Shown here piece after piece: positions 46,277 to 56,900 of a stretch of DNA of 64,000 nucleotides. Source of the DNA: JALQTD01 sp965656785 (GTDB lineage Bacteria; Bacteroidota; Bacteroidia; Flavobacteriales_D; Sanyastnellaceae); assembly GCA_965656785.1 (NCBI GenBank), contig CBFHLY010000004.1:1-64000 (forward strand), written 5' to 3'. How positions within the stretch are numbered: position 1 is the first letter of the stretch; each line of letters opens with the position of its first letter. The notes under the pieces were generated by a model. It had not been told where the DNA came from and ran no database searches. It saw nothing but the letters and a program-made list of their open reading frames with translations. The translations under genes were made by a program, and so were the position numbers.

Positions 46277-47425
46277 ATGAATTTTCGACCGACCGAGCAG
46301 CAACAGCTCATTCTTCAATCTGTAAGTGCGTTTGCACAACAATCCATTTTGCCGAACCGGATGGTGTGGGACGAGTCCCAAGAGTTCCCTCGCGCATTGT
46401 TCGAGGAAATGGGCCAAATGGGGTTAATGGGCATGCTCGTCCCCGAACAGTATGGAGGCGCGGGTTTGGGTTACTTCGAGTACAAAGTGGCCATCCAGGA
46501 GTTGGCGCGCGTTTGTGGTTCCATCGGCTTGTCCATGGCTGCGCACAACAGCTTGTGCACCAATCACATTTTCATGTTTGGCACCGAGCAACAAAAGCAG
46601 CGTTGGCTTCCTCGGTTGGCCTCAGGTGAGCACATTGGAGCTTGGGGGTTGACTGAAGCCAACACCGGGTCCGATGCCATGCGCATGCAATGTGTGGCGA
46701 CTCGTGATGATGCTCGAGGCGGGTGGGTGTTGAATGGCGCAAAAAACTGGATCACGCACGGCTTGTCAGCAAACGTGGCGGTAGTGCTCGCTCGTACAGG
46801 TGAATTGTTGGACAGCCGCGGCATCACGGCTTTCGTAGTTGAACGCGGTGCTCCGGGTTTTTCGGGTGGCAAAAAGGAAAACAAGCTCGGGATGCGCGCA
46901 AGCGAAACGGCGGAGATGATCTTCTCGTCGTGCTTTGTTCCCGACGATCAGGTATTGGGCGAGGTGGGGGATGGCTTCATTCAAGCCATGAAAATCCTGG
47001 ACGGTGGGCGCATCAGCATCGCTTCGTTGGCGTTGGGCATTGCGAAGGGGGCATTTGACACGGCTTTGGCCTATTCCAAAGAGCGCGAACAATTTGGTCA
47101 GCCCATTTCCAATTTTCAAGCAATTGCCTTCAAATTGGCGGACATGCGCGTCCAAATTGAAGCAGCAGAACTGCTCATCGATCAAGCGTGTGACTTGAAA
47201 GAGAGGGGATTGCCTGTGACGAAGGAGAGCGCCATGGCAAAATACGAGGCCAGTGAGGTGGCCGTTCGGGTGGCCACCGATGCCGTGCAGGTGCTCGGGG
47301 GATATGGTTACACGAAGGACTATCCAGCAGAGAAGTACTACCGGGATTCGAAGTTGTGCACCATCGGAGAAGGCACCAGTGAGATCCAAAAACTCGTCAT
47401 CAGCAGGGAATTGCTCAAAGCGTGA
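46277..47425 (+). CDS. acyl-CoA dehydrogenase
   Basis: 382 residues, FAD-dependent, oxidises acyl-CoA to the trans-2-enoyl form and passes electrons to ETF. LTEANTGSDAM and GAKNWITHG are the FAD-contact segments, FGQPISNFQAIAFKLADM and QVLGGYGYTKDYPAEKYYRDSKLCTIGEGTSEIQ the C-terminal ones; the Glu in IGEGTSE is the catalytic base of short/medium-chain forms. Chain-length preference is not readable. It lies next to apt with no other beta-oxidation genes. Confidence 0.94.
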   Translation: MNFRPTEQQQLILQSVSAFAQQSILPNRMVWDESQEFPRALFEEMGQMGLMGMLVPEQYGGAGLGYFEYKVAIQELARVCGSIGLSMAAHNSLCTNHIFMFGTEQQKQRWLPRLASGEHIGAWGLTEANTGSDAMRMQCVATRDDARGGWVLNGAKNWITHGLSANVAVVLARTGELLDSRGITAFVVERGAPGFSGGKKENKLGMRASETAEMIFSSCFVPDDQVLGEVGDGFIQAMKILDGGRISIASLALGIAKGAFDTALAYSKEREQFGQPISNFQAIAFKLADMRVQIEAAELLIDQACDLKERGLPVTKESAMAKYEASEVAVRVATDAVQVLGGYGYTKDYPAEKYYRDSKLCTIGEGTSEIQKLVISRELLKA

Positions 47426-47440
47426 TTTTTCATCGTGGTT

Positions 47441-47472
47441 TTTGGTCAGTCAAGCTGTCTAGCTTATCTTCG
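47441..47472 (+). promoter_or_regulatory. promoter of rpsU
   Basis: TTTG (47441-47444), 20 bases, TATCTTCG (47465-47472, one mismatch). The ATG of rpsU follows after 18 bases. Confidence 0.65.
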
Positions 47473-47490
47473 CACCCCAATTAGAAGACC

Positions 47491-47682
47491 ATGCTCTCGA
47501 TTCAAGTAAAAGAAGGCGACAACATCGAACGCTCGCTGAAGCGATTCAAGAAGAAATTCGACCGCACGAAGAAGATGCGTGAGTTGCGCAGTCGTCGGGA
47601 ATTCGTTAAGCCGAGCGTGGTTCGGCGTGAAGCCATGAAGAAGGCGGTATACAAGAATGGGCTGAACTTGAAGAACGAGTAA
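47491..47682 (+). CDS. rpsU: 30S ribosomal protein S21
   Basis: 63 residues, very basic. MLSIQVKEGDNIERSLKRFKK with the conserved RSRREFVKPSVVRREAM core identifies S21, which helps start-site pairing of 16S rRNA. It is a single-gene unit with its own promoter and a strong terminator. Confidence 0.96.
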   Translation: MLSIQVKEGDNIERSLKRFKKKFDRTKKMRELRSRREFVKPSVVRREAMKKAVYKNGLNLKNE

Positions 47683-47702
47683 AAAAGGTTTGTTTTCTTG
47701 TG

Positions 47703-47742
47703 AAAAAAGGGCGAAATTGTCAAACGACTTTCGCCCTTTTTT
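47703..47742 (+). terminator. intrinsic terminator of rpsU
   Basis: AAAAAAGGGCGAAA / TTTCGCCCTTTTTT stem with a 12-base loop (TTGTCAAACGAC), a T tail and an A-rich left arm, so it can act in both directions. It ends 4 bases before the xerC start. Confidence 0.9.
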
Positions 47743-47746
47743 CATT

Positions 47747-48649
47747 TTGCCAACTACGAACCAACATATCGCCGAATTCCTCGCTTTTCTCCAGAAGGAG
47801 AAGCGAGGATCTGTTCATACGTTGCGGTGCTACCGTTCTGATTTGAACCAATTCGTTCGTTTTCTGGAGCACCGTTTTGAGGTTTCGGACTTACACAACG
47901 TGAAGTCGGAGTGGCTCCGGACTTGGGTAGTTGAGATGATGCGGGAGGGGAAAGCTCCGCGTACGATACATAGGAAAGTCTCTGCCTACCGCACCTTTGT
48001 CCGCTTTGCGAAGCGCACGGGTGAGATGAGCCATGATCCCGCCGAATCGGTGTCCTTACCTAAATTGGAAAAGCGACTTCCGCGCGTTGTGCCGGAGCAC
48101 GCTATGAGGGATTTATTCGATGAGGAGGTGTTCGGTTCGGATTGGAAGGGGAGGCGCGATCGCAGTATGATGGCGCTGCTGTATGAAACGGGTGTGCGCC
48201 TCAGCGAGTTGATTGCGTTAAAAGTTGTCGATGTGGATGCGAATCGACAAGAATTGCGCGTTTGGGGTAAAGGAGCCAAAGAGCGAAGGGTTCCGTTATT
48301 GCCTGAAACGTTGAACAGCATCCAAGACCATTTGAACACTCGGCCATATGATGTGGAATGGCTTTTCATTTCAGACGCTGGACGCTCGATGTATCCATCG
48401 TTTGTATACCGAAGAGTCAATCACTACCTTAAGGAAGTGAGCACCCTGCAGCAATGCAGTCCGCACGTATTGCGTCATACGTTTGCTACCCACCTGTTAA
48501 ACCGGGGGGCGGAGTTGACGGCGGTGAAGGACTTGTTGGGTCATTCCTCGCTCAATTCAACCCAGGTTTATACGCACCATTCGCTTGCACGGTTGAAAGA
48601 GTTTCACCAAGCCAGCCCTTTGGACAAACGTTCGAGGGAGGGTGATTAA
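47747..48649 (+). CDS. tyrosine recombinase XerC/XerD-like
   Basis: 300 residues from a TTG at 47747 (LPTTNQHIAEFLAF...); the frame is open further up, but that part is the rpsU terminator. Catalytic residues of the family are present: Arg151 (TGVRLSEL), a Lys in KGAKERR, His240 and Arg243 (HVLRHTFATH), His266 (LGHSS) and Tyr275 (STQVYTHH). The N-terminal SAM-like DNA-binding domain is normal (HTLRCYRSDLNQF). XerC/D resolves chromosome dimers at dif. The position between rpsU and hpf recurs in Bacteroidota. Confidence 0.92.
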   Translation: MPTTNQHIAEFLAFLQKEKRGSVHTLRCYRSDLNQFVRFLEHRFEVSDLHNVKSEWLRTWVVEMMREGKAPRTIHRKVSAYRTFVRFAKRTGEMSHDPAESVSLPKLEKRLPRVVPEHAMRDLFDEEVFGSDWKGRRDRSMMALLYETGVRLSELIALKVVDVDANRQELRVWGKGAKERRVPLLPETLNSIQDHLNTRPYDVEWLFISDAGRSMYPSFVYRRVNHYLKEVSTLQQCSPHVLRHTFATHLLNRGAELTAVKDLLGHSSLNSTQVYTHHSLARLKEFHQASPLDKRSREGD

Positions 48650-48661
48650 AACGCACGTGCC

Positions 48662-48955
48662 ATGCAGGTACAGATTCACTCCATTCATTTTGACGCGGAC
48701 CAACGTCTACTTGATTTCATCCAAAGCAAGTTGGAGAAGTTGAATACTTTCCACGATCACCTGATTTCAGGAGAAGTGTTTCTTCGATTAGAGAAGGACG
48801 CCGAGAAGGGAAACAAGGTCACGGAAATCAAGCTTCATATTCCAGGAGCGGACCTCTTTGCGAAACGTCAAGCGCCCAGTTTTGAGGCGGCCTGTGACGA
48901 GACCGTCGAAGCCCTGCGCAGGCAATTGAAGAAGTCCCGAAAGCACATCGCCTAA
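48662..48955 (+). CDS. hpf: ribosome hibernation-promoting factor (HPF/YfiA family, short form)
   Basis: 97 residues. The beta-alpha-beta-beta-beta-alpha fold shows in IHSIHFDADQRLLDFIQSKLEKL and the basic C-terminal helix (EALRRQLKKSRKHIA). Short forms bind the 30S decoding centre in stationary phase; the long dimerising C-terminal domain is absent. Two hairpins follow. Confidence 0.9.
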   Translation: MQVQIHSIHFDADQRLLDFIQSKLEKLNTFHDHLISGEVFLRLEKDAEKGNKVTEIKLHIPGADLFAKRQAPSFEAACDETVEALRRQLKKSRKHIA

Positions 48956-48972
48956 GCAGCGACTCACACCAT

Positions 48973-49016
48973 CGCTCGGCACCCTCAATTTTTTTCGATA
49001 AAAATGGTGCCGAGCG
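48973..49016 (+). terminator. long hairpin after hpf
   Basis: Perfect 11-base-pair stem CGCTCGGCACC / GGTGCCGAGCG around a 22-base loop that is itself A/T complementary and can lengthen the stem. It is followed by TTTGG rather than a T run, and that TTTG is the -33 box of the next promoter. Confidence 0.55.
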
Positions 49017-49047
49017 TTTGGTCTGAGAAGATTGTTGACTACATTTG
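49017..49047 (+). promoter_or_regulatory. consensus promoter of the tRNA-tuf unit
   Basis: TTTG (49017-49020), 19 bases, TACATTTG (49040-49047): exact match to the Bacteroidota TTTG/TAnnTTTG consensus and the best promoter in the window, fitting a stable-RNA operon. Confidence 0.85.
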
Positions 49048-49075
49048 CCGTCCTGAAAACAGGGCGGCTTTTTTT
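49047..49075 (+). terminator. intrinsic terminator inside the tRNA promoter region
   Basis: Nine-base-pair stem GCCGTCCTG / CAGGGCGGC with an AAAA loop and seven T. Its first base is the last base of the -7 box, so the likely transcript start lies within its left arm. It can stop read-through from hpf but not transcripts started at the promoter itself. Confidence 0.75.
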
Positions 49076-49097
49076 GTCGCAGTTCTTTGAAACGTAT

Positions 49098-49174
49098 GCC
49101 GGTGTAGCTCAGTTGGCCAGAGCAGCTGATTTGTAATCAGCGGGTCGGGGGTTCGAATCCCTCCATCGGCTCCA
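49098..49174 (+). tRNA. tRNA-Thr (TGT)
   Basis: Acceptor GCCGGTG / CATCGGC, D-loop GTAGCTCAGTTGGCCAGAGC, anticodon stem CTGAT TTGTAAT CAG with TGT, and GTTCGAATCC T-loop. CCA is encoded at 49172-49174. First of four tRNA genes before tuf. Confidence 0.95.
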
Positions 49175-49196
49175 CCAGGATACAAAAAGTACCATC

Positions 49197-49282
49197 GGGG
49201 GTACGCCGGAGTTGGAGAGCCGGGGCAGACTGTAAATCTGTTGTCTACGACTGAATAGGTTCGAATCCTATTACCCCCACCA
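49197..49282 (+). tRNA. tRNA-Tyr (GTA)
   Basis: Acceptor GGGGGTA / TACCCCC, anticodon GTA in CAGACTGTAAATCTG, a long variable arm (class II), T-loop GGTTCGAATCC and an encoded CCA at 49280-49282. Confidence 0.95.
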
Positions 49283-49307
49283 CCATCGATCGAACGCGGT
49301 CGATCAT

Positions 49308-49383
49308 GCGGAAGTAGCTCAGTTGGTAGAGCATCAGCCTTCCAAGCTGAATGTCGCGAGTTCGAATCTCGTCTTCCGCTCCA
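49308..49383 (+). tRNA. tRNA-Gly (TCC)
   Basis: Acceptor GCGGAAG / CTTCCGC, anticodon TCC in CAGCCTTCCAAGCTG, T-loop AGTTCGAATCTC, encoded CCA at 49381-49383. Confidence 0.95.
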
Positions 49384-49403
49384 CCCTCCGGGGTTTGTTT
49401 AAA

Positions 49404-49475
<72 letters not shown>

Positions 49476-49524
49476 CTTGTCTCATTCAAAGTGTAATCAC
49501 ACAGTTAATCAAAACAGCTAGGCT

Positions 49525-50712
<1,188 letters not shown>

Positions 50713-50737
50713 TCCCAGGCTTTCGATGAATTTCACG

Positions 50738-50770
50738 GAAGAAGGCGCCTCCGACGGGGTCGCCTTCTTC
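50738..50770 (+). terminator. hairpin between tuf and the tRNA-Trp gene
   Basis: Ten-base-pair stem GAAGAAGGCG / CGCCTTCTTC with a 13-base loop, followed by CTCATC, not a T run. A weak terminator or an RNA processing structure; the tRNA begins 8 bases later. Confidence 0.45.
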
Positions 50771-50777
50771 CTCATCT

Positions 50778-50850
50778 ACGGGCGTAGCTCAATTGGTAGA
50801 GTAGTGGTCTCCAAAACCATTGGTTGCAGGTTCGAGTCCTGCCGCCCGTG
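50778..50850 (+). tRNA. tRNA-Trp (CCA)
   Basis: Acceptor ACGGGCG / CGCCCGT, anticodon CCA in TGGTCTCCAAAACCA, T-loop GGTTCGAGTCC, discriminator G. The 3' CCA is not encoded. It sits 17 bases before secE, so it is probably cut out of the tuf-secE transcript. Confidence 0.95.
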
Positions 50851-50867
50851 CTAAAATCAGATACGAG

Positions 50868-51086
50868 ATGTCTCAAATCACCCAATACTTCAAAGACTCC
50901 TACGAGGAGTTGGTTACGAAAGTGACCTGGCCGACGTGGCGTGAGCTGCAAGGTTCATCGGTGCTCGTGTTTGTTGCTTCAATCATCATCGCTGCGGTGG
51001 TGTTCATCATGGACTGGGTCTTTGGTGTGAATAGCGACGACAGCATTTGGAGCGGTTTGGTGGGGTTGATTTACAAGCTCTTCTGA
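50868..51086 (+). CDS. secE: preprotein translocase subunit SecE
   Basis: 72 residues, single-helix form. TWPTWRELQGSSVLVF before the helix is the conserved amphipathic region, followed by one membrane helix (VASIIIAAVVFIMDWVFG). ATG 50868 gives MSQITQYFKDSYEEL; the longer frame runs back into tRNA-Trp. Confidence 0.95.
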   Translation: MSQITQYFKDSYEELVTKVTWPTWRELQGSSVLVFVASIIIAAVVFIMDWVFGVNSDDSIWSGLVGLIYKLF

Positions 51087-51101
51087 TTCGTGTCTTCAAC
51101 G

Positions 51102-51650
51102 ATGAGTGATATCGAAAAGAAATGGTACGTGGTGCGTGCCATCAGTGGTCAAGAGAAGAAAATTCGCGAGACCATTGAGGCCGTCATCGCAGCCGAGGGG
51201 TTGCAGCACTATGTAGGCCAAATCTTGATCCCCGTTCAAAAGGTCTTCCAAATCCGCAACGGGAAGAAGGTCAGCAAGGAAACCAACATGTTTCCGGGCT
51301 ACATCTACGTTGAGGCGGCTTTGGTAGGCGAGGTGCCTCACCTCATCCGGAATGTGACCGGGGTGATCGGTTTTCTTGGAGCTGAGAAGCGTGGCGAGCC
51401 GCTGCCGGTTCGGCAGAACGAGATGAACCGCATCCTCGGTGTGATCGATGATTTGGTAGATGCAGAGGAGGAAATCAGCATCCCGTTCAAGGTGGGTGAA
51501 GCGGTGAAAGTGACCGATGGTCCGTTCAACGGCTTCACTGGCAACATTGAAGAGGTAAACGAAGACAAGAAGAAACTGAAGGTGATGGTCAAAATTTTCG
51601 GTCGGAAGACTCCGGTCGAATTGGGCTACCTCCAGGTGGAAAAAGAATAA
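51102..51650 (+). CDS. nusG: transcription termination/antitermination factor NusG
   Basis: 182 residues. The NGN domain starts KKWYVVRAISGQEKKIRE, has NMFPGYIYVE, and the C-terminal KOW domain is VGEAVKVTDGPFNGFTGNIEEVNEDKKK. NusG joins RNA polymerase to Rho or to the ribosome. ATG 51102 is preferred over a GTG at 51090. Confidence 0.96.
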   Translation: MSDIEKKWYVVRAISGQEKKIRETIEAVIAAEGLQHYVGQILIPVQKVFQIRNGKKVSKETNMFPGYIYVEAALVGEVPHLIRNVTGVIGFLGAEKRGEPLPVRQNEMNRILGVIDDLVDAEEEISIPFKVGEAVKVTDGPFNGFTGNIEEVNEDKKKLKVMVKIFGRKTPVELGYLQVEKE

Positions 51651-51737
51651 CATGGAACAGACAGCCTTGGCGGTCGCAATGTCCCTTTAATGCTTCCCTT
51701 TGCGCGTGTCGAGGACTGTTCAATATATACATGAATA

Positions 51738-52175
51738 ATGGCTAAAGAAGTAGCTGCACTCATCAAACTGCAAATTCGCGGTGGTGCTGCCAACCCATCA
51801 CCCCCTGTAGGACCGGCTCTCGGTGCGAAGGGCGTGAACATCATGGAGTTCTGTAAGCAATTCAATGCTCGAACTCAAGATAAAGCTGGGAAGGTTTGCC
51901 CCGTGATCATCACGGTTTACAACGACAAGTCGTTTGACTTTGTCATTCGCACAGCTCCTGCCGCTGTTCAACTCATGGAAGCCGCCAAATTAAAAGGCGG
52001 TTCAAGTGAGCCGAACCGGAAGAAAGTTGCGAAAGTGAACTGGGATGTGATCCGCACCATTGCAGAAGACAAGATGGCCGATTTGAACTGTTTTTCTGTG
52101 GACTCCGCTATGCGGATGGTAGCAGGAACGGCGCGAAGCATGGGCATCGTTGTCGAAGGTGAACGACCCTTCTAA
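51738..52175 (+). CDS. rplK: 50S ribosomal protein L11
   Basis: 145 residues. IKLQIRGGAANPSPPVGPALGAKGVNIMEFC is the diagnostic N-terminal domain, with the rRNA-binding C-terminal domain after it (GTARSMGI). Forms the GTPase-associated centre with L10/L12. Confidence 0.98.
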   Translation: MAKEVAALIKLQIRGGAANPSPPVGPALGAKGVNIMEFCKQFNARTQDKAGKVCPVIITVYNDKSFDFVIRTAPAAVQLMEAAKLKGGSSEPNRKKVAKVNWDVIRTIAEDKMADLNCFSVDSAMRMVAGTARSMGIVVEGERPF

Positions 52176-52193
52176 CGTCATAAAACGCGCAAA

Positions 52194-52889
52194 ATGGGAC
52201 GATTAACTAAGAACCAAAAGGCCATTGCCGAGAAGTTCGACGCTGACAAGGCGTATTCGCTGTCGGAGGCTGCTTCCCTCGTGAAGGAGTTTTCGCGCAC
52301 GAAGTTCGACGCTTCTGTGGATCTGGCTGTGCGCCTCGGCGTGGACCCGCGCAAAGCGAACCAAATGGTTCGTGGCGTCGTTTCCCTTCCTCACGGAACG
52401 GGCAAGGATGTCCGCGTGCTGGTGTTGTGCAATCCTGACAAAGAGCAGGAGGCTAAAGACGCCGGTGCAGATTACGTGGGACTCGACGAGTACGTGACGA
52501 AGATCAAGGAGGGTTGGACCGACGTGGATGTAATCATTACCACCCCCCAGGTCATGGGCAAAGTAGGTGCGTTGGGCCGAATTCTCGGGCCACGTGGCCT
52601 CATGCCAAATCCCAAATCGGGAACCGTGACCATGGAAGTTGGCAAGGCTGTGAACGAAGTGAAGTCCGGTAAAATCGACTTTAAGGTGGACAAATACGGC
52701 ATCGTGCATGCCTCAGTGGGCAAAGCTTCTTTCGAGGCGAGCAAAATTGAGGAGAATGCGCACGAGCTGTTGTCAACTTTGATGCGGTTAAAGCCGGCAG
52801 CTGCAAAGGGAACCTATGTCATGAGCATCTTTTTGAGCTCGACCATGGGACCCGGTATTCGGGTGGACTTGAAATCTGCAATCGCTTGA
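52194..52889 (+). CDS. rplA: 50S ribosomal protein L1
   Basis: 231 residues. The conserved LGRILGPRGLMPNPKSGTVT and KSGKIDFKVDKYGIVHASVG segments are clear. L1 forms the E-site stalk and in many bacteria represses its own L11-L1 operon; no obvious L1-binding leader is seen here. Confidence 0.98.
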   Translation: MGRLTKNQKAIAEKFDADKAYSLSEAASLVKEFSRTKFDASVDLAVRLGVDPRKANQMVRGVVSLPHGTGKDVRVLVLCNPDKEQEAKDAGADYVGLDEYVTKIKEGWTDVDVIITTPQVMGKVGALGRILGPRGLMPNPKSGTVTMEVGKAVNEVKSGKIDFKVDKYGIVHASVGKASFEASKIEENAHELLSTLMRLKPAAAKGTYVMSIFLSSTMGPGIRVDLKSAIA

Positions 52890-52908
52890 TTGCCTAACCT
52901 GAGAAAAC

Positions 52909-53433
52909 ATGACTCGAGCAGATAAAAATCTCCTGATCGAAGAACTCTCGCAGGTCTTGGCGGAGCGTAACGTGGTGTACTTGGCGGATGCGTCCGGCAT
53001 GAACTCTGCGCAGACTTCCAATTTCCGACGCGAGTGCTACAGCAAGGGCATTACGGTGCGTGTGGTGAAAAACACCCTCCTCCGTCAGGCCATGGAGCGC
53101 ATTGAAGACAAAGACTTCAGTGAGTTGTACGAGACCCTGAAAGGCCAAACCGTTCTCATGACCTCTGAGGTGGGCAACCTGCCTGCTAAAGTGATCAAGG
53201 AGCTTCGGAAGAAGTCTGAATTGCCTAAGTTGAAAGCGGCATACGTCGACTCAGCTTGCTTTATCGGTGACAACCAAATTGACGCCCTTTCTTCCATCAA
53301 GTCGAAAGAAGAGGTCATCGCAGACGTCGTTGCATTGTTGCAATCGCCTGCGAAGAACGTCCTCGGTGCGTTGCAATCCGGTGGTCATACGATTTCTGGT
53401 TTGGTTAAGGCCCTCGAAGAGCGGGGTGCTTAA
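52909..53433 (+). CDS. rplJ: 50S ribosomal protein L10
   Basis: 174 residues. The N-terminal rRNA-binding part carries VVYLADASGMNSAQTSNFRRE and VRVVKNTLLRQAME, the C-terminal helix binds L12 dimers. 19 bases after rplA. Confidence 0.97.
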   Translation: MTRADKNLLIEELSQVLAERNVVYLADASGMNSAQTSNFRRECYSKGITVRVVKNTLLRQAMERIEDKDFSELYETLKGQTVLMTSEVGNLPAKVIKELRKKSELPKLKAAYVDSACFIGDNQIDALSSIKSKEEVIADVVALLQSPAKNVLGALQSGGHTISGLVKALEERGA

Positions 53434-53474
53434 TCGCAATCCAACATTAAACGAACAACTCAAAAACACGAACT

Positions 53475-53852
53475 ATGGCTGATTTGAAAGCAATGGCCGA
53501 AGAGCTGGTAAACTTGACCGTCAAGGAGGTTAACGAGCTGGCTGCGATTTTGAAAGACGAATACGGCATCGAGCCTGCTGCTGCTGCAGTGGCGGTCGCT
53601 GGCCCAGGAGCAGGTGGAGACGCCGCAGCTGCTGAGGAGAAGACCGAATTCGATGTGATTCTGAAGTCTGCTGGAAGCGCGAAACTCGCGGTTGTGAAGG
53701 CAGTGAAAGAATTGACCGGTCTCGGGTTGAAAGAGGCTAAGGAAATCGTCGATGGTGCACCTGCTCCGATTAAGGAGGGTGTGACCAAGGACGAGGCTGA
53801 AGCCTTGAAATCGCAACTCGAAGAAGCCGGTGCAGAAGTTGAGCTCAAGTAA
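53475..53852 (+). CDS. rplL: 50S ribosomal protein L7/L12
   Basis: 125 residues. The N-terminal dimerisation helix, an Ala/Gly/Pro-rich hinge (about residues 33-52) and the C-terminal factor-binding domain (KTEFDVILKSAGSAKLAVVKAVKELTGLGLKEAK) are in the normal order. Confidence 0.98.
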   Translation: MADLKAMAEELVNLTVKEVNELAAILKDEYGIEPAAAAVAVAGPGAGGDAAAAEEKTEFDVILKSAGSAKLAVVKAVKELTGLGLKEAKEIVDGAPAPIKEGVTKDEAEALKSQLEEAGAEVELK

Positions 53853-53873
53853 GCACAACGACTGATCCTTTTC

Positions 53874-53913
53874 GAAGGTCCAGGTGGGGCGCAGGTCCCC
53901 GCCTGGACCTCTT
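53874..53913 (+). terminator. candidate partial terminator (attenuator) between rplL and rpoB
   Basis: Fourteen-base-pair stem AGGTCCAGGTGGGG / CCCCGCCTGGACCT (one T-G pair) with a short loop, then CTTTTG. The tail is weak, which suits partial rather than full termination. Confidence 0.6.
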
Positions 53914-53974
53914 TTGCCTTGTCTGAACCTGCATCACCACCGCCGTCTGTTCTCATCCTTGATTGCATCGCACC

Positions 53975-56900
53975 ATGACCTTGGTGAAAACCCCAAAGCC
54001 GGAGCGCTTTAGCTTCACGTCCGTTGAACTGCCTGCCGATCGTCCAGATTTCTTGGACATCCAATTGCGTTCCTTCCAAGAGTTCTTCCAGTTGGAAACC
54101 AACCCGGAGAATCGTGAGAAGGAAGGATTGTTTAAGGTGTTCAGCGAGAACTTCCCCATTTCTGACACGCGCAACCAATTCGTGTTGGAATTCCTCGATT
54201 ACTTCGTCGATCCCCCGCGCTACAGCATCCAAGAATGCATAGAGCGGGGATTGACTTACAGCGTGCCATTGAAGGCAAAGCTCAAGTTGTACTGCACCGA
54301 TCCGGAGCACGAGGATTTCGAGACCATTGTCCAGGATGTGTACCTTGGTACGATCCCTTACATGACACCTCAGGGTTCCTTTGTAGTCAACGGTGCTGAG
54401 CGCGTCATTGTGAATCAGTTGCACCGCTCGCCGGGTGTGTTCTTTGGACAGAGCCGCCACGCGAACGGCACGAAGCTCTACAGTGCGCGGATCATTCCGT
54501 TCAAGGGCTCGTGGATTGAATTCGCAACGGACATCAACAGCGTCATGTACGCTTACATCGACCGGAAGAAAAAGTTGCCCGTGACCACGCTGTTGCGTGC
54601 CATCGGTTACGAGACTGACCGCGACATCCTCGACATCTTTGATTTGGCGGATGAGGTGAAGGTCAGCAAGGCAGGCCTCAAGCGCGTCATCGGTCGCCGT
54701 TTGGCCGCTCGGGTGTTGCGCACTTGGGTTGAAGACTTCGTGGATGAGGATACTGGAGAAGTGGTGAGCATTGAGCGGAACGAGGTCATCCTTGATCGTG
54801 AAACGGAGCTTGAGAAAGAGCACGTTGATTTGATTTTGGAATCCGGTGCGAAGAGCATCATCCTGCACAAAGAGGACATCAATCAAGCGGATTACGCCAT
54901 CATCTACAACACCCTCCAGAAGGACAGTTCCAATTCGGAGAAGGATGCGGTGGAGTACATCTACAAGCAATTGCGGAATGCGGAGCCACCCGATTTGGAA
55001 ACGGCTCGTGGGGTGATTGATAAACTCTTCTTCTCGGAACAGCGCTACGATTTGGGTGAGGTTGGTCGTTTCCGGATCAACCGCAAGTTGGGCATTGAGG
55101 ACGATGTTCAGGACCGGACCCTGACCACGGCCGACATCTTGAAGATCATCAAGTACTTGTTGGACTTGGTGAATTCGAATGCTGACGTGGACGACATTGA
55201 CCACTTGTCGAACCGTCGGATTCGCACGGTCGGTGAGCAGCTTTACAACCAGTTTGGTGTCGGTTTGGCTCGGATGGCGCGGACCATTCGTGAGCGCATG
55301 AATGTGCGGGACAACGAGGTCTTCACACCGACGGATTTGATCAATGCCAAGACCTTGAGCTCCGTGATCAACAGCTTTTTCGGAACGAACCAGCTGTCGC
55401 AATTCATGGACCAAACCAACCCGTTGAGCGAGGTCACGCACAAGCGTCGGATTTCAGCCCTCGGACCGGGGGGACTTTCGCGTGAACGCGCAGGTTTTGA
55501 GGTTCGTGACGTTCACTACACGCACTACGGTCGTTTGTGCACCATTGAGACTCCAGAGGGCCCGAACATTGGTTTGATCAGTTCACTTTGTGTCTATGCG
55601 AAGGTGAACCGGCTTGGCTTCATCGAGACGCCCTACCGCAAAGTGTCGGAAGGGAAGGTTTCAACGGATCCCGGTGACATCATCTACTTGAGCGCCGAGG
55701 AGGAGGATACGCACTTGATTGCTCAGGCGAATGCGCCGGTTTCAAAGGAAGGCACGTTCTTGAATCCGATTGTGAAGGCCCGTATGGAAGGGGATTTCCC
55801 GCAGGTGGCGCCGGATCAGCTGAATTACATGGACGTGGCTCCGAACCAAATCGCGTCCATCGCTGCATCCCTCATTCCGTTCCTTGAGCACGATGACGCC
55901 AACCGCGCCCTGATGGGGTCGAACATGATGCGCCAGGCCGTGCCATTGATGCGCCCCGATGCGCCGATCGTCGGCACGGGCATTGAGAAAGGCGTTGCTG
56001 AGGATTCGAGGGTCTTGCTCCGCGCCGAGGGCGACGGGGTGGTGACGTATGTGGATTCGGATGAGATCCACATCCAATATGACATGGACGAGTCGGATCG
56101 CTTGGTGTCGTTTGAAGACGATACCGTGGTGTATCCCGTGACGAAATTCATGCGCACGAACCAAGGGACCTGTGCGAATTTGCGTCCCTTGGTCACGAAG
56201 GGCCAAAAAGTCAGCGCCGGCCAAATCCTGGTCGAAGGCTACAGCACCGACAACGGTGAATTGGCTCTTGGTCAAAACATGAAGGTCGCCTTCATGCCAT
56301 GGAAAGGCTTCAACTTCGAGGATGCCATCGTGATTTCTGAGCGCGTAGTTCGAGAGGACGTCTTTACGTCGCTTCACATCGATGAATACGTGCTCGAAGT
56401 ACGGGATACGAAGCGCGGAGTGGAGGAATTGACCAGCGACATTCCAAACGTTTCGGAAGAAGCGACGAAAGACCTCGACGAACACGGTTTGATCCGCATC
56501 GGAGCGGAGGTGAAAGAGGGCGATATCCTCATCGGCAAGATCACGCCCAAGGGCGAATCCGACCCGAGTCCCGAAGAAAAGTTGCTTCGCGCCATCTTCG
56601 GTGATAAGGCGGGAGACGTGAAGGACGCGTCCCTTAAAATGCCCCCGTCCGGACAAGGTGTCGTCATTGACAAGAAGTTGTTCTCGCGTGCCATCAAGGA
56701 CCGCAAGTCGAAGGCTGCAGACAAAGCCATCCTTGAAAAAATCGACAAGGAATTCGATGGAGAAGCCAATGACTTGAAGAAGATCTTGGTCGACAAGCTC
56801 ATGAAGCTCGTTGGCGGCAAGGTTTCTCAGGGCGTCAACAACTACTACAAGGAGGAACAGGTCAAGAAGGGCGTGAAGTTCACGCAACGCATCTTGGGAA

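Noticed and set aside
47690..47746. Upstream extension of xerC to a Met-like start at 47690
   Set aside because: This part is the rpsU terminator hairpin; the family N terminus begins at LPTTNQHIAEF.
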